Shown here piece by piece: positions 9,068-17,314 of a stretch of 64,000 nucleotides of DNA. The stretch spans positions 1 to 64,000 of the forward strand of contig NZ_BBRH01000010.1 of the NCBI RefSeq assembly GCF_002090055.1, read 5' to 3'. The stretch is from Demequina sp. NBRC 110051. GTDB taxonomy: Bacteria > Actinomycetota > Actinomycetes > Actinomycetales > Demequinaceae. Position 1 is the first letter of the stretch. Each line of letters starts with the position of its first letter. The notes beneath the pieces were generated by a model, which saw nothing but the letters and a program-made list of their open reading frames with translations, was not told where the DNA came from and searched no databases. The position numbers and the translations under genes were made by a program.

Positions 9068-12000
9068 GTGCCCGGTTCTCGCGAGGCCTCCCCGTCCGCC
9101 CTGTTGCGCCGGGCGGGGGTGGCCGATGCGACACGCGCCTTGGACTTGATCGCCCAGATCGAGTCGATCACCGGTGCGACGATCGACAACCCGGCCCATG
9201 CACTGTCCTATCTCGCGGACCCCGACGCGGGCCTGCTGCAGATGCTCCGGCTTGCCGAGGCGGCGCGCGACGCGGGGCGGCTCGATGACCTCGTGTCCCT
9301 GCGCGACAGCGAGGCTGGGGCGCGGCTCTCCGTGGTGCTCGGCGGCTCCCTCGCGCTCGGCGACTTTCTGATCCGTCACCCCGAATACGTGGCCGACTTC
9401 GCGTCGTGGCCCCTGGGGCAATCGTTCACGGCCGTCGACTTTCGCGCCGCGCTGCTGGAAGCGGTGGGCGCCGACCCGACAAGCGACGCCCCGGTAGCGG
9501 CCCTTTCGGGGGACGAGGGCGTCAGCGCCATGCGCGTCGCCTACCGCCGCCAGCTGATGCGCGTGGCGGCAGAGGACCTGTTCCACGCGACCCCGCCGGC
9601 GATTTTTCCCGAGGTCGGTGCTGCGCTGGCCGATCTCGCGGGAGCAGCGCTCGAGGCCGGGCTGGCCATCGCGCGGGCGGACCAGCCGCACCATGAGCGC
9701 ACGCGGCTCGTCATCATCGGTATGGGCAAGTGCGGCGGGCGTGAGCTCAATTACGTCTCCGATGTCGATGTGATCTTCGCGGCCGAGCCGGCAGAAGGCG
9801 TCGACGACCACGACTCTCTCAAGGTGGCCACCCGGCTCGCGGCCGCCGCCTCTCGCGCCTGCGATCGGCCCGGCGCCGAACCCCCGTTGTGGCAGGTGGA
9901 CGCCAACCTGCGCCCCGAGGGCAAGGACGGTGCGCTGGTGCGCAACGTCTCCGCCCACAAGGCCTACTACGAGCGCTGGGCCGAATCGTGGGAGTTTCAG
10001 GCGCTCCTCAAGGCGCGTCCCATCGCAGGCGACCGCGAGGTGGGTGAGCATTACGTCGACGCGATGCAGCCCATGGTGTGGCAGGCCGTGGAGCGCGACG
10101 GCTTTGTCCAGGGCGCGCAGGCGATGCGTCGCCGGGTGGAGGAGCACGTGCCCGCCGAGGTCGCCGACCGGCAGATCAAGCTGGGAGCCGGCGGCCTGCG
10201 CGACGTCGAGTTCACCGTGCAGTTGCTGCAGCTGGTGCACGGTCGCCACGACGAGACGTTGCGTTCTCGCACGACCCTGACGGCGCTGAGGGCGCTGCGC
10301 GACGGCGGCTATGTGGGCCGCGCGGACGCGGCCAAGATGGAGCGCTCGTACCGCCAGCTGCGGGTGTGGGAGCACCGCTTGCAGCTGCGCAAGCTCCAGC
10401 GCACCCACCTGATGCCCGACGACGAGGACGGGCGCCGCGCTCTCGCGCGCGCCTCCGGCTTCGCCACCCTCGAATACATGGACGAGGTGTGGCACGACAT
10501 CAGGCGAGACGTGCGCGCCATGCACCTCGAGATGTTCTACCGGCCCATCCTGCCCATGGTCGCCTCGCTCAGTGCCGACGAGGCCAGGCTCGACGACGCG
10601 GCCGCCCGCGCGCGCCTCACCGCCGTGGGCTTCGACGACGCCCAGGCCGCGCAGCGTCACATCGCGGCGCTCACGGAGGGGGTCAGCCGCCGCGCCGCGA
10701 TTCAGCGCCAGCTCTTGCCCGCGATGATCGGCTGGTTCGCGCAGGGAGCCGAGCCCGATGCCGGTCTGCTGGCGTTCCGGAAGCTCTCGGAGAACCTCGC
10801 GGACTCGCAGTGGTATCTCAAGCTGCTGCGCGACTCCGCGGCGGCCGCCCAACGCCTGGCGCGACTGCTGTCGAACTCTGCGTATGTCACCGATGCCCTG
10901 CTCGCCTCGGCGGAGTCCATCACGTGGCTCGACAACGACGCCGACCTCGCCCCGCGCTCGCGCGAGCGGCTGTGGGCGGAGGCGGACGCGATCCTGCGCC
11001 GCAGCGACGACGCCGACCAGTGCGTCACCGCCCTCAGGGGGCTGAGACGGCGAGAACTGGCGCGCGTGGCATCGGCCGACGTCCTGGGCCTCATTACGCC
11101 TGTCGAGGCGGCCTCGTCCGTCTCTGACGCGGCCGATGTCCTCATCGAGGGCGCGGTGCGCATCGCGACGGCTGAGGTCGCTCGCGAGGCGGGACTCGAC
11201 GCCCTGCCCATCCGCTTCCTGGTAGTCGCGATGGGTCGTTACGGCGGGTCCGAGATGGGCTACACGTCCGATGCCGACGTCCAGTTCGTCTGGGATGCGC
11301 TGCCAGACGCGGAACCGGTCGACGACGGACAGAAACTGGCGGTCAAGGTCGCACAGCGTATTCGCAAGCTCCTCCAAACCGTGTCGAGCCAACCGGGTCT
11401 GGAGATCGACGCGGACCTGCGGCCCGAGGGCCGGAACGGGCCCCTCGCACGCTCGCTCGCCAGCTGCACCGAGTACTACGGCCGCTGGTCCGACCCGTGG
11501 GAGGCGCAGGCGTTGCTGCGCGCACGCCCGTGCGCCGGGAACGAGGACCTGGCCGCCGCCTTCGTCGACATGATCGACACGGTCCGCTACCCGCCCCAGT
11601 TGCCCACGGGGGCGCTGCGGCAGATGCGCACCCTCAAGGCGCGCATGGAGTCCGAACGGCTTCCGCGCGGCCTTGACCCGCGCCGTCACCTCAAGCTGGG
11701 CCCGGGGGGCCTCAGCGACGTGGAATGGTCGGTGCAGCGGCTGCAGCTGGAGCATGCGCACGCCCATCCGGCGCTCAAGACGACCCGCACGCTGGCCGCA
11801 CTCGATGCGGCGAGCGAGGCCGAGTTGATTGCGCCCGCCGACGCCGCGGTGCTCGCCGAGGCCTGGCGCCTCGCTACCGACCTGCGAGGAGCGATCGCGC
11901 TCAGGGGCCGCACGCGCGACCGTGACGTCCTGCCGGGCGACTCCCGCGAGCTCAGCGTGCTTGCGGGCATCCTGTCCCTGCGGCTCTCCGGTGCTCAGCT

Positions 12001-12082
12001 GGCCGACCGCTACGAGAGGGTCACCCGCCGCGCGCGCGGCGTCACCGAGCGCGTGTTCTTCGGATGGACGGACACCGAGTGA
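9068..12082 (+). CDS. glnE: Bifunctional glutamine synthetase adenylyltransferase/adenylyl-removing enzyme
   Basis: About 1004 residues. Two nucleotidyltransferase modules are visible: MGKCGGREL...SDVDVIF near residue 220 (the adenylyl-removing half in the family) and MGRYGGSEMGYTSDADVQF near 722 (the adenylylating half). Each is followed by the GlnD-linker helices with LGAGGLRDVEF and LGPGGLSDVEW. The natural target is GlnA1 (Tyr404), 11 kb downstream, not the adjacent GlnA2. GTG 9068, seven bases after the glnA2 stop, is taken as the start; GTG 9119 is an in-frame alternative. The stop overlaps the next gene as GTGA. Confidence 0.93.
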   Translation: MPGSREASPSALLRRAGVADATRALDLIAQIESITGATIDNPAHALSYLADPDAGLLQMLRLAEAARDAGRLDDLVSLRDSEAGARLSVVLGGSLALGDFLIRHPEYVADFASWPLGQSFTAVDFRAALLEAVGADPTSDAPVAALSGDEGVSAMRVAYRRQLMRVAAEDLFHATPPAIFPEVGAALADLAGAALEAGLAIARADQPHHERTRLVIIGMGKCGGRELNYVSDVDVIFAAEPAEGVDDHDSLKVATRLAAAASRACDRPGAEPPLWQVDANLRPEGKDGALVRNVSAHKAYYERWAESWEFQALLKARPIAGDREVGEHYVDAMQPMVWQAVERDGFVQGAQAMRRRVEEHVPAEVADRQIKLGAGGLRDVEFTVQLLQLVHGRHDETLRSRTTLTALRALRDGGYVGRADAAKMERSYRQLRVWEHRLQLRKLQRTHLMPDDEDGRRALARASGFATLEYMDEVWHDIRRDVRAMHLEMFYRPILPMVASLSADEARLDDAAARARLTAVGFDDAQAAQRHIAALTEGVSRRAAIQRQLLPAMIGWFAQGAEPDAGLLAFRKLSENLADSQWYLKLLRDSAAAAQRLARLLSNSAYVTDALLASAESITWLDNDADLAPRSRERLWAEADAILRRSDDADQCVTALRGLRRRELARVASADVLGLITPVEAASSVSDAADVLIEGAVRIATAEVAREAGLDALPIRFLVVAMGRYGGSEMGYTSDADVQFVWDALPDAEPVDDGQKLAVKVAQRIRKLLQTVSSQPGLEIDADLRPEGRNGPLARSLASCTEYYGRWSDPWEAQALLRARPCAGNEDLAAAFVDMIDTVRYPPQLPTGALRQMRTLKARMESERLPRGLDPRRHLKLGPGGLSDVEWSVQRLQLEHAHAHPALKTTRTLAALDAASEAELIAPADAAVLAEAWRLATDLRGAIALRGRTRDRDVLPGDSRELSVLAGILSLRLSGAQLADRYERVTRRARGVTERVFFGWTDTE

Positions 12083-12948
12083 GGGCGCTGCGCACGCTCA
12101 TCTCCGCGCTGTGCATCCTCGCAGGGGCCCTCACGATCCTTGGATGGGCAGCCTCTGGGCTGGTGGTGCGAGCGGTCGAGGAGGGTACGGCGCTAGGCGC
12201 CGTCACGCGCACCGCGTTCACCATGCCCGGCGTCGTCACCGACATCTCTGAGGGCGCACAAGATCAGGTGCTGGCGAGTCTGTCCGAGCGCGGCATCGAC
12301 CCGAGCGCCGTCGGACTCGACGACGAGGTGCGCGACGTGGTCGACGGCGCCGTGCGTTCCCCCCAATTCGAGGACGCGATGGTAGCCGCCGCCGATGACG
12401 CCCAGGAGCGCTTCGCGCTCGCCCTGACCGAGCCCGATCGCGAGCCCGCGCCGTTCACCCTCGCCGTCGACGTCTCCGACGTGGTCAACGCGCGGATCGA
12501 TGACGTCCCGGCCGTCGGCGCGCTTGCGCCCGATGTCGCGCTCGCGCCCGTGCCCATCGCCGTGATCGAGGCCGACACGTTCGAGGACGTCCGCGCCACC
12601 TACGGCGCGATGCGGTGGCTTGCCGACTGGGGCCTGTGGGCGGGCCTCGCGCTGCTCGCGGTAGGCATGCTCGTCAGCCACCGGCGCCGGTGGTTCATTG
12701 CCAAGGCGCTGGGTGCCGTGGGCGTCCTGACGCTCGGCTTCGGGCTGATGGTGAGGTTCGTCGACCCCGCTGCAGTGATGGGCATCCTTCCGGGAGGCGA
12801 GGAGGGGACCCTCGGCACCCTGTGGGCGGCGGTCATCACCGAGGATGCCGCGCCGCAGATCACTCAAAGGGCGATGACCATCGGTGCCGTCGCGCTGGTG
12901 GCCGCGCTTGTCGCCGCGGGGCTCGGCAAGGCTGTCGCGCGCCGCTAG
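12079..12948 (+). CDS. Membrane protein, first of a tandem paralogous pair
   Basis: 289 residues: an N-terminal transmembrane helix (about 5-30), an extracytoplasmic region with DPDREPAPF-like, VGALAPDV and EADTFEDVR motifs, then three C-terminal hydrophobic helices with VSHRRRWF and PGGEEGTLGTL loops. I do not recognise the family. GTG 12079 makes a GTGA overlap with the glnE stop; ATG 12064 is possible. The neighbour at 12978 repeats the same motif order, so the pair arose by tandem duplication. Confidence 0.75.
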   Translation: MRALRTLISALCILAGALTILGWAASGLVVRAVEEGTALGAVTRTAFTMPGVVTDISEGAQDQVLASLSERGIDPSAVGLDDEVRDVVDGAVRSPQFEDAMVAAADDAQERFALALTEPDREPAPFTLAVDVSDVVNARIDDVPAVGALAPDVALAPVPIAVIEADTFEDVRATYGAMRWLADWGLWAGLALLAVGMLVSHRRRWFIAKALGAVGVLTLGFGLMVRFVDPAAVMGILPGGEEGTLGTLWAAVITEDAAPQITQRAMTIGAVALVAALVAAGLGKAVARR

Positions 12949-12977
12949 CCTGGGACCACCACCGGAGGGATCCACAC

Positions 12978-14051
12978 GTGAAATACCTGCGCGTCATCGC
13001 ATCGGCCTTTCTAGTCTTGCTGGGCTCCATGCTCATCGTGGCGTGGGCGCTATCGCTCCAGGCCGTGAAGTCGATCGAGAACGGCACCGCGGCAGAGAAG
13101 CTGGTCACGACCACGCTCGAGGCTCCCCAGACCGCCGAGTTCGTCGCCGATCAGGTCCAGGCGGCGCTCGCCGAGCAGGTCGAAAGCCAGGCGGGCGATA
13201 TCGCCCTGGTGTTGCTCGACGACCAGATCCACGGCGGTCTGGTCGCGGTGCTCCAGTCGGACGCCTTTCTGGGCACCATCACCACCGCCGGCAACGCCGC
13301 CCAGGATCGTCTCCTCGCCGCGATCTCCGATCCCGATAGGGAGCCCGGCCCGCTTGCGATCGACATCGACCTGGGCACGCGCATCAACACCGCCATCGAT
13401 CAGATCCCGGTCGTCGGAGCGTTCATCCCCGACATCGAGTTCCCCGAATACTCGGTTGAGATCGTCGATGCGGACACGTTTGAGGACGTGCGCAGCGGCT
13501 ACGCGGCGATGGAGTGGGTCGCGACGTGGTTCGTGTGGATCGGCGTGACCCTTATCGCGGCGGGCGTGGCCGTCGCGCCGCGCTGGCGCCGGTTCCTTCC
13601 GCGCGCACTACTCGCCGCGGGCCTGTTCGGCATCGCCGTCGCGTTCGTGCTGGGGTCCATGGGTCCGCGCACCATTGCCAGCTTCATGCCGGGAGGGCGC
13701 GACGGGGGGTTGGGCACGCTCATCGAGGACGTCATCGGTGACACGGCCCTCGCGCCGGTGACCAACGTGTTGCTGACGCTCGGCCTGGTCGCGCTCGGCC
13801 TCGCGCTCATCTGGGCCTTGGTGATGCGGTTCGTGCCGGGCATGGCCGGCCGTGACGACCCGGCGCCGGTCGACGCGGAGGAGGCCGATGCCGTGGTTGC
13901 CGATGAGGACGACGAGTCGTCGGCCGAGGTGACGGACACGACCGAGTTCGAGTCGGTGCCGCCGACGGCGGCGACGGCGGTGGCCCAGCCGACGACGGAT
14001 GGCGCGCAGCCTCCGTCGATCCAGCCGACCGAGGAGCGCCGGCCCGACTAG
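12978..14051 (+). CDS. Membrane protein, second of a tandem paralogous pair
   Basis: 357 residues with the same plan as its upstream paralogue: N-terminal helix, DPDREPGPL, IDQIPVVGAFIPD, DADTFEDVRSGYAAMEW, three helices and the PGGRDGGLGTL loop. It adds an acidic, Thr/Pro-rich C-terminal tail of about 75 residues containing EEADAVVADEDDE, where a 14-mer repeat copy lies. GGAGGGA seven bases before GTG 12978 fixes the start. The stop codon interlocks with that of the convergent LacI gene (CTAG, 14048-14051). Function unknown. Confidence 0.75.
   Translation: MKYLRVIASAFLVLLGSMLIVAWALSLQAVKSIENGTAAEKLVTTTLEAPQTAEFVADQVQAALAEQVESQAGDIALVLLDDQIHGGLVAVLQSDAFLGTITTAGNAAQDRLLAAISDPDREPGPLAIDIDLGTRINTAIDQIPVVGAFIPDIEFPEYSVEIVDADTFEDVRSGYAAMEWVATWFVWIGVTLIAAGVAVAPRWRRFLPRALLAAGLFGIAVAFVLGSMGPRTIASFMPGGRDGGLGTLIEDVIGDTALAPVTNVLLTLGLVALGLALIWALVMRFVPGMAGRDDPAPVDAEEADAVVADEDDESSAEVTDTTEFESVPPTAATAVAQPTTDGAQPPSIQPTEERRPD
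13883..13896 (+). repeat. 14-mer repeat, copy 3
   Basis: Exact GGCCGATGCCGTGG inside the acidic tail of the 12978-14051 gene, encoding ADAVV. Confidence 0.95.
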
Positions 14052-15082
14052 GCCAGGCGTGCGGTGGTGCGGCGCACCACCAACTCGTATGGCAGGTCCT
14101 CGTCGATGGCGTCGGGCTTGTTGCCCGTGAGTTCGTCGACGATCATCTGGGCGACGTGGCGCCCTTGTGCCTCGGGGAACTGGTCGATGGTGGTGAGGCC
14201 AAAGAAGTCCGCCAGGTCGTGGCCGTCGATGCCGATCACGGACAGGTCAGCGGGCACGGAGCGCCCCAGGTCTCGCGCGGCGAGGAGGGCGCCGATGGCC
14301 ATCTCGTCGGACGCCGCGAAGATCGCGGTGGGGTGCACGCGCGGGTCGCCCAGGAGCTGCAGGGTCGCCTCGTAGCCGCCCTCGATGGTGAAGTTGGCGC
14401 CGCGCACCAGCAGCGGGTCGGCCTCGATCCCCGCGTTCGCCAGCGCGGCCTCGTAGCCCGCGCGCCGTGTCGCGGGCATCTGAAAGTCGCGCTCGAAGTC
14501 GGGGTCGCCGGTGATGTGGGCGATGTGGCGGTGGCCCAGGGACACCAGGTGGTCGGTCGCGAGCCGCGCGACGCCCGTGTCGTCGAGGCTCAGCGTGTGG
14601 AGGCCGGGAATCGGGCCGCCCAGGCCCACGACGGGCCGGGAGAGGTCGGCGAGGGCCGCGCGCTCGTGGTCGTCGAGTTCGAGGTTGACGGCGATCAGAG
14701 CGTCCACGCGCTGGCGACGCAGAAACTCGTCGAAGAGGCGAGCGCGCCGGTGCGCCACATCGGAGTCCATCTCGAGCCCGTCCGCGGGAGCGAGATGGTA
14801 GAGCGTGACGTCGTAGCCCGCGTCCGTGAGGGTGCGCTGCGCACCCTTCAGCACGGCCATGAAGAACCAGCTGTCGAGGTACGGCAGCACCACCCCCACG
14901 TTGCGTGTGCGCCCCGACGCGAGCGAGGAGGCCGCGGCAGAAACCACATAACCAAGCTGCTTGGCCGCGGCCTCGACGCGAGCGCGCGTGGCGGGCGAGA
15001 CGGAGGACTTTCCCGACAGCGCGCGCGACACCGTGGCGGTGGACACGCCAGCGAGTTCCGCGACCTTCTGGATCTTGGCCAA
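14048..15082 (-). CDS. LacI-family transcriptional regulator (adjacent to GH13 glucosidase)
   Basis: 344 residues. N-terminal LacI helix-turn-helix (KVAELAGVSTATVSRALSG) and hinge helix (AAASSLASGRTRNVG), followed by a periplasmic-binding-protein-like effector domain. Only 35 bp separate it from the upstream glucosidase gene on the same strand, whose promoter contains a LacI-type palindrome, so this protein is the likely repressor and may be co-transcribed with its target. Effector presumably an alpha-glucoside; not determinable here. Confidence 0.9.
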   Translation of the reverse strand: MAKIQKVAELAGVSTATVSRALSGKSSVSPATRARVEAAAKQLGYVVSAAASSLASGRTRNVGVVLPYLDSWFFMAVLKGAQRTLTDAGYDVTLYHLAPADGLEMDSDVAHRRARLFDEFLRRQRVDALIAVNLELDDHERAALADLSRPVVGLGGPIPGLHTLSLDDTGVARLATDHLVSLGHRHIAHITGDPDFERDFQMPATRRAGYEAALANAGIEADPLLVRGANFTIEGGYEATLQLLGDPRVHPTAIFAASDEMAIGALLAARDLGRSVPADLSVIGIDGHDLADFFGLTTIDQFPEAQGRHVAQMIVDELTGNKPDAIDEDLPYELVVRRTTARLA

Positions 15083-15117
15083 CGTGGCGCCTCCTTCGCG
15101 GGCGGTCCGTGGATGGT

Positions 15118-16761
15118 TTAGCGGCGCACCCAGACCGTGGTGTCCGGAGGAATCGTAGCGGCCACCTCACTCGAGGCGAGCAGCACCTCGCCGTCGGGTA
15201 GCGGGACCTCGACGCCGGGATCGATCGTGGTCCACACCTCGAGGTCGCCCGTGCGGAACGCGAGGGCGCCGGCAGGGGCCTCGGAGATCCACTCGATGGC
15301 GTTGCTCGCGAGGCCCAGGTCGCGCCGCAGGCCCAGCGCCTTGCGGTACAGCGACAGGGTCGACGACGGCGAGTTCTCCTGGGCGTCGCGGGCCAAGAGC
15401 GCCCACTCGGATGGCTGGGGAAGCCAGGTCTCGCCCGTGGGGGAGAAGCCATAGGCGGGCTCGTCCGCGCTCCACGGCAGCGGAACGCGGCAGCCGTCGC
15501 GGCCGTAGCGTTCGCCCTCGGTGCGGAACCAGGTGGGGTCCTGGCGGGCCTCGTCGGGGATGTCGATCGCCTCGGGCAGGCCCAGCTCTTCTCCCTGGTA
15601 CACGTAGGCGGAGCCGGGAAGCGCAAGCATCAGGGCGGAGGCGGCGCGACCGCGACGGAGGCCCACCACGGGGTCGGGAAGGCCCGCGGAGTGGGGGCCG
15701 ATGCCGTGGCCTTGCGGGTTCTCGGCCGTCAGCGCGAGGCGGCTTGCGTGGCGCACCACGTCGTGGTTGGAGAGCACCCAGGTGGAGGGCGCGCCCACGG
15801 CGCCGAACTCCTCGATGGATTCGTCGATGACGGCGCGCAGGTCCGCGGCCTTCCAGTCGGTCTCGAGGTAGGCGAAATTGAACGCCTGGTGCATCTCGTC
15901 CGAGCGCACCCACTTGGCCATCTTGGACAGCGGCACCACCCAGGCCTCGGCGGCGAGGATGCGCTCGCCCTCGTACTCATCGACCACGCTTCGCCACCGG
16001 CGCCACACGTCGTGCACACCTTCCTGCGCCCAATAGGGCGACTGCGGGCCCTCGTCGCCACCCATCGAATTGGCGTCCTCGGCGACGGCGAAGTCGGGCA
16101 GGCCGTCGGCCTTGATGAGGCCGTGGGCGACGTCGACACGGAAGCCGTCGGCGCCGCGGTCGAGCCAGAAGCGCAGCACACGGTCAAACTCGTCGAGCAC
16201 CTCGGGGTTGGACCAGTCGAAGTCCGGCTGGCTCGAGTCGAACAGGTGCAGGAACCACTGGCCGGGCGTGCCGTCTTGGTTGGCGGTGCGGGTCCACGCC
16301 GGGCCGCCGAACACCGACTCCCAGTTGTTCGGCGGCAGTTCGCCGGCCTCGCCCTTGCCATCACGGAAGATGTAGCGCGCACGCTCGGACGATCCCTCGG
16401 GAGCCGCCAGCGCCGCCTGGAACCACGCGTGCTGATCGGAGCTGTGGTTGGGGACGATGTCGACGATGACCCTGAGCCCCAGTTCGTGGGCGCGTGCCAC
16501 CATCGCGTCGAAGTCGGCGAGGGTGCCGAACAGAGGATCCACGTCCGTGAAGTCTGCGACGTCGTAGCCGGCGTCCTTCTGGGGAGACGTGTAGAAGGGT
16601 GACAGCCAGATGGCATCCACGCCCAGCGCGGCGAGGTCTCCCAGGCGCGTCGTGATGCCGCCGAGGTCACCGATACCGTCGCCGGAGGAGTCCGCGAACG
16701 AGCGCGGGTAGATCTGGTAAATGACGGCGGTGCGCCACCAGGCGTCGGCTGCGGTGCTCAT
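15118..16761 (-). CDS. GH13 alpha-glucosidase / oligo-1,6-glucosidase type
   Basis: 547-residue cytoplasmic glycoside hydrolase of family 13. Conserved regions: IYQIYPRSFADSSGDGIGDL near the N-terminus, VDIVPNHSSDQH, nucleophile Asp in FRVDVAHGL (about residue 204), acid/base Glu in LAAEAWVV (about 268) and SNHDVVRH (about 330). It would release glucose from maltose or isomalto-oligosaccharides. ATG 16761 follows AAGGA. No secretion signal. Its promoter carries a LacI-type operator and the adjacent lacI gene is downstream. Confidence 0.9.
   Translation of the reverse strand: MSTAADAWWRTAVIYQIYPRSFADSSGDGIGDLGGITTRLGDLAALGVDAIWLSPFYTSPQKDAGYDVADFTDVDPLFGTLADFDAMVARAHELGLRVIVDIVPNHSSDQHAWFQAALAAPEGSSERARYIFRDGKGEAGELPPNNWESVFGGPAWTRTANQDGTPGQWFLHLFDSSQPDFDWSNPEVLDEFDRVLRFWLDRGADGFRVDVAHGLIKADGLPDFAVAEDANSMGGDEGPQSPYWAQEGVHDVWRRWRSVVDEYEGERILAAEAWVVPLSKMAKWVRSDEMHQAFNFAYLETDWKAADLRAVIDESIEEFGAVGAPSTWVLSNHDVVRHASRLALTAENPQGHGIGPHSAGLPDPVVGLRRGRAASALMLALPGSAYVYQGEELGLPEAIDIPDEARQDPTWFRTEGERYGRDGCRVPLPWSADEPAYGFSPTGETWLPQPSEWALLARDAQENSPSSTLSLYRKALGLRRDLGLASNAIEWISEAPAGALAFRTGDLEVWTTIDPGVEVPLPDGEVLLASSEVAATIPPDTTVWVRR
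15696..15709 (+). repeat. 14-mer repeat, copy 4 (in GH13 gene)
   Basis: Exact copy antisense to the glucosidase; on the coding strand CCACGGCATCGGCC encodes His-Gly-Ile-Gly, a frame different from most copies. Confidence 0.95.
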
Positions 16762-16847
16762 CGGGGTCCTTTCGGCAGGAAGGACGACGCGCAGCGGCTG
16801 CGGTGCCGTCCGGGAGACGTGGGGTCTGCGCCCCGGGCATGCCTCCC

Positions 16848-16877
16848 AATGTAAACGTTTGCAGGTGGCGCGCGCAA
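16848..16877 (-). promoter_or_regulatory. Candidate promoter of the GH13 gene
   Basis: On the minus strand TTGCGC (16877-16872), an 18-bp spacer, then TACATT (16853-16848), ending about 85 bp before the ATG at 16761. The -10 element is overlapped by the LacI-type palindrome, a standard repression geometry. Confidence 0.5.
16851..16862. promoter_or_regulatory. LacI-type operator GTAAACGTTTGC
   Basis: Near-perfect palindrome centred on the CpG (rc GCAAACGTTTAC), the form bound by LacI/GalR proteins. A second half-site GCAAAC lies at 16874-16879. It overlaps the candidate -10 box of the glucosidase gene, and the adjacent LacI gene supplies a repressor. Confidence 0.75.
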
Positions 16878-16938
16878 ACGCGCGGTGGGGGACGTTCGTC
16901 CCGCGAGCGAGCCCGGCACCGGCCCTAGCCTGAAGGCA

Positions 16939-16981
16939 GTCGGGCGACGCGGACGGGACATACGCGCCGCCCGACTTTTTT
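16939..16981 (+). terminator. Terminator-like hairpin with T6 in the leader of the 105-aa gene
   Basis: GTCGGGCG (16939-16946) and CGCCCGAC (16968-16975) form an 8-bp GC stem followed directly by TTTTTT. It reads on the plus strand, yet the only upstream gene is divergent, so there is no obvious transcript to end. It sits just before the ribosome binding site of the gene at 16997, suggesting a leader attenuator or the end of a small RNA. Confidence 0.65.
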
Positions 16982-16996
16982 CCTCGGAGGTGTGCG

Positions 16997-17314
16997 ATGG
17001 CGAACGACAGCGACAGGCTCCTCGACGACGTGGACCTCATCACCATGGGCCATGTGCCCGGAGGCGCGGCGCTCGCCCGCGAGGCCGCCCCCGCCCACCT
17101 CGACCTGACCGCCACGCACCCGGCTCAGTGGGGCGCGTGCGTCATTGGTGAGGCCTGCGCCATGGTTCCCGGCGACTGCGCGGTGGTTGTCACCCCGGCG
17201 CCGCCGTTCGCCATGCTCGACGCCCTGTACGCCGTGACCGGTGATGCGGTCATGATCGAATACCTCGCCACGGGCCCGGACGCCTGGGTGAGCGCCATCA
17301 CCCGGATCGACTAG
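16997..17314 (+). CDS. Small protein of unknown function (105 aa)
   Basis: 105 residues, mixed alpha/beta by eye, with HVPGGAALARE, a Cys pair (ACVIGEAC, then MVPGDCAVVVTP) and an acidic N-terminus; no signal peptide. GGAGG is well placed before ATG 16997. I do not recognise a family. It is preceded by a terminator-like hairpin, and its stop codon interlocks with that of the convergent helicase gene (CTAG 17311-17314). Confidence 0.65.
   Translation: MANDSDRLLDDVDLITMGHVPGGAALAREAAPAHLDLTATHPAQWGACVIGEACAMVPGDCAVVVTPAPPFAMLDALYAVTGDAVMIEYLATGPDAWVSAITRID

Noticed and set aside
16860..16996. A named riboswitch (cobalamin, SAM or guanidine class) in the leader of the 105-aa gene
   Set aside because: Short stretches look suggestive, but none of the conserved cores of these classes is complete.
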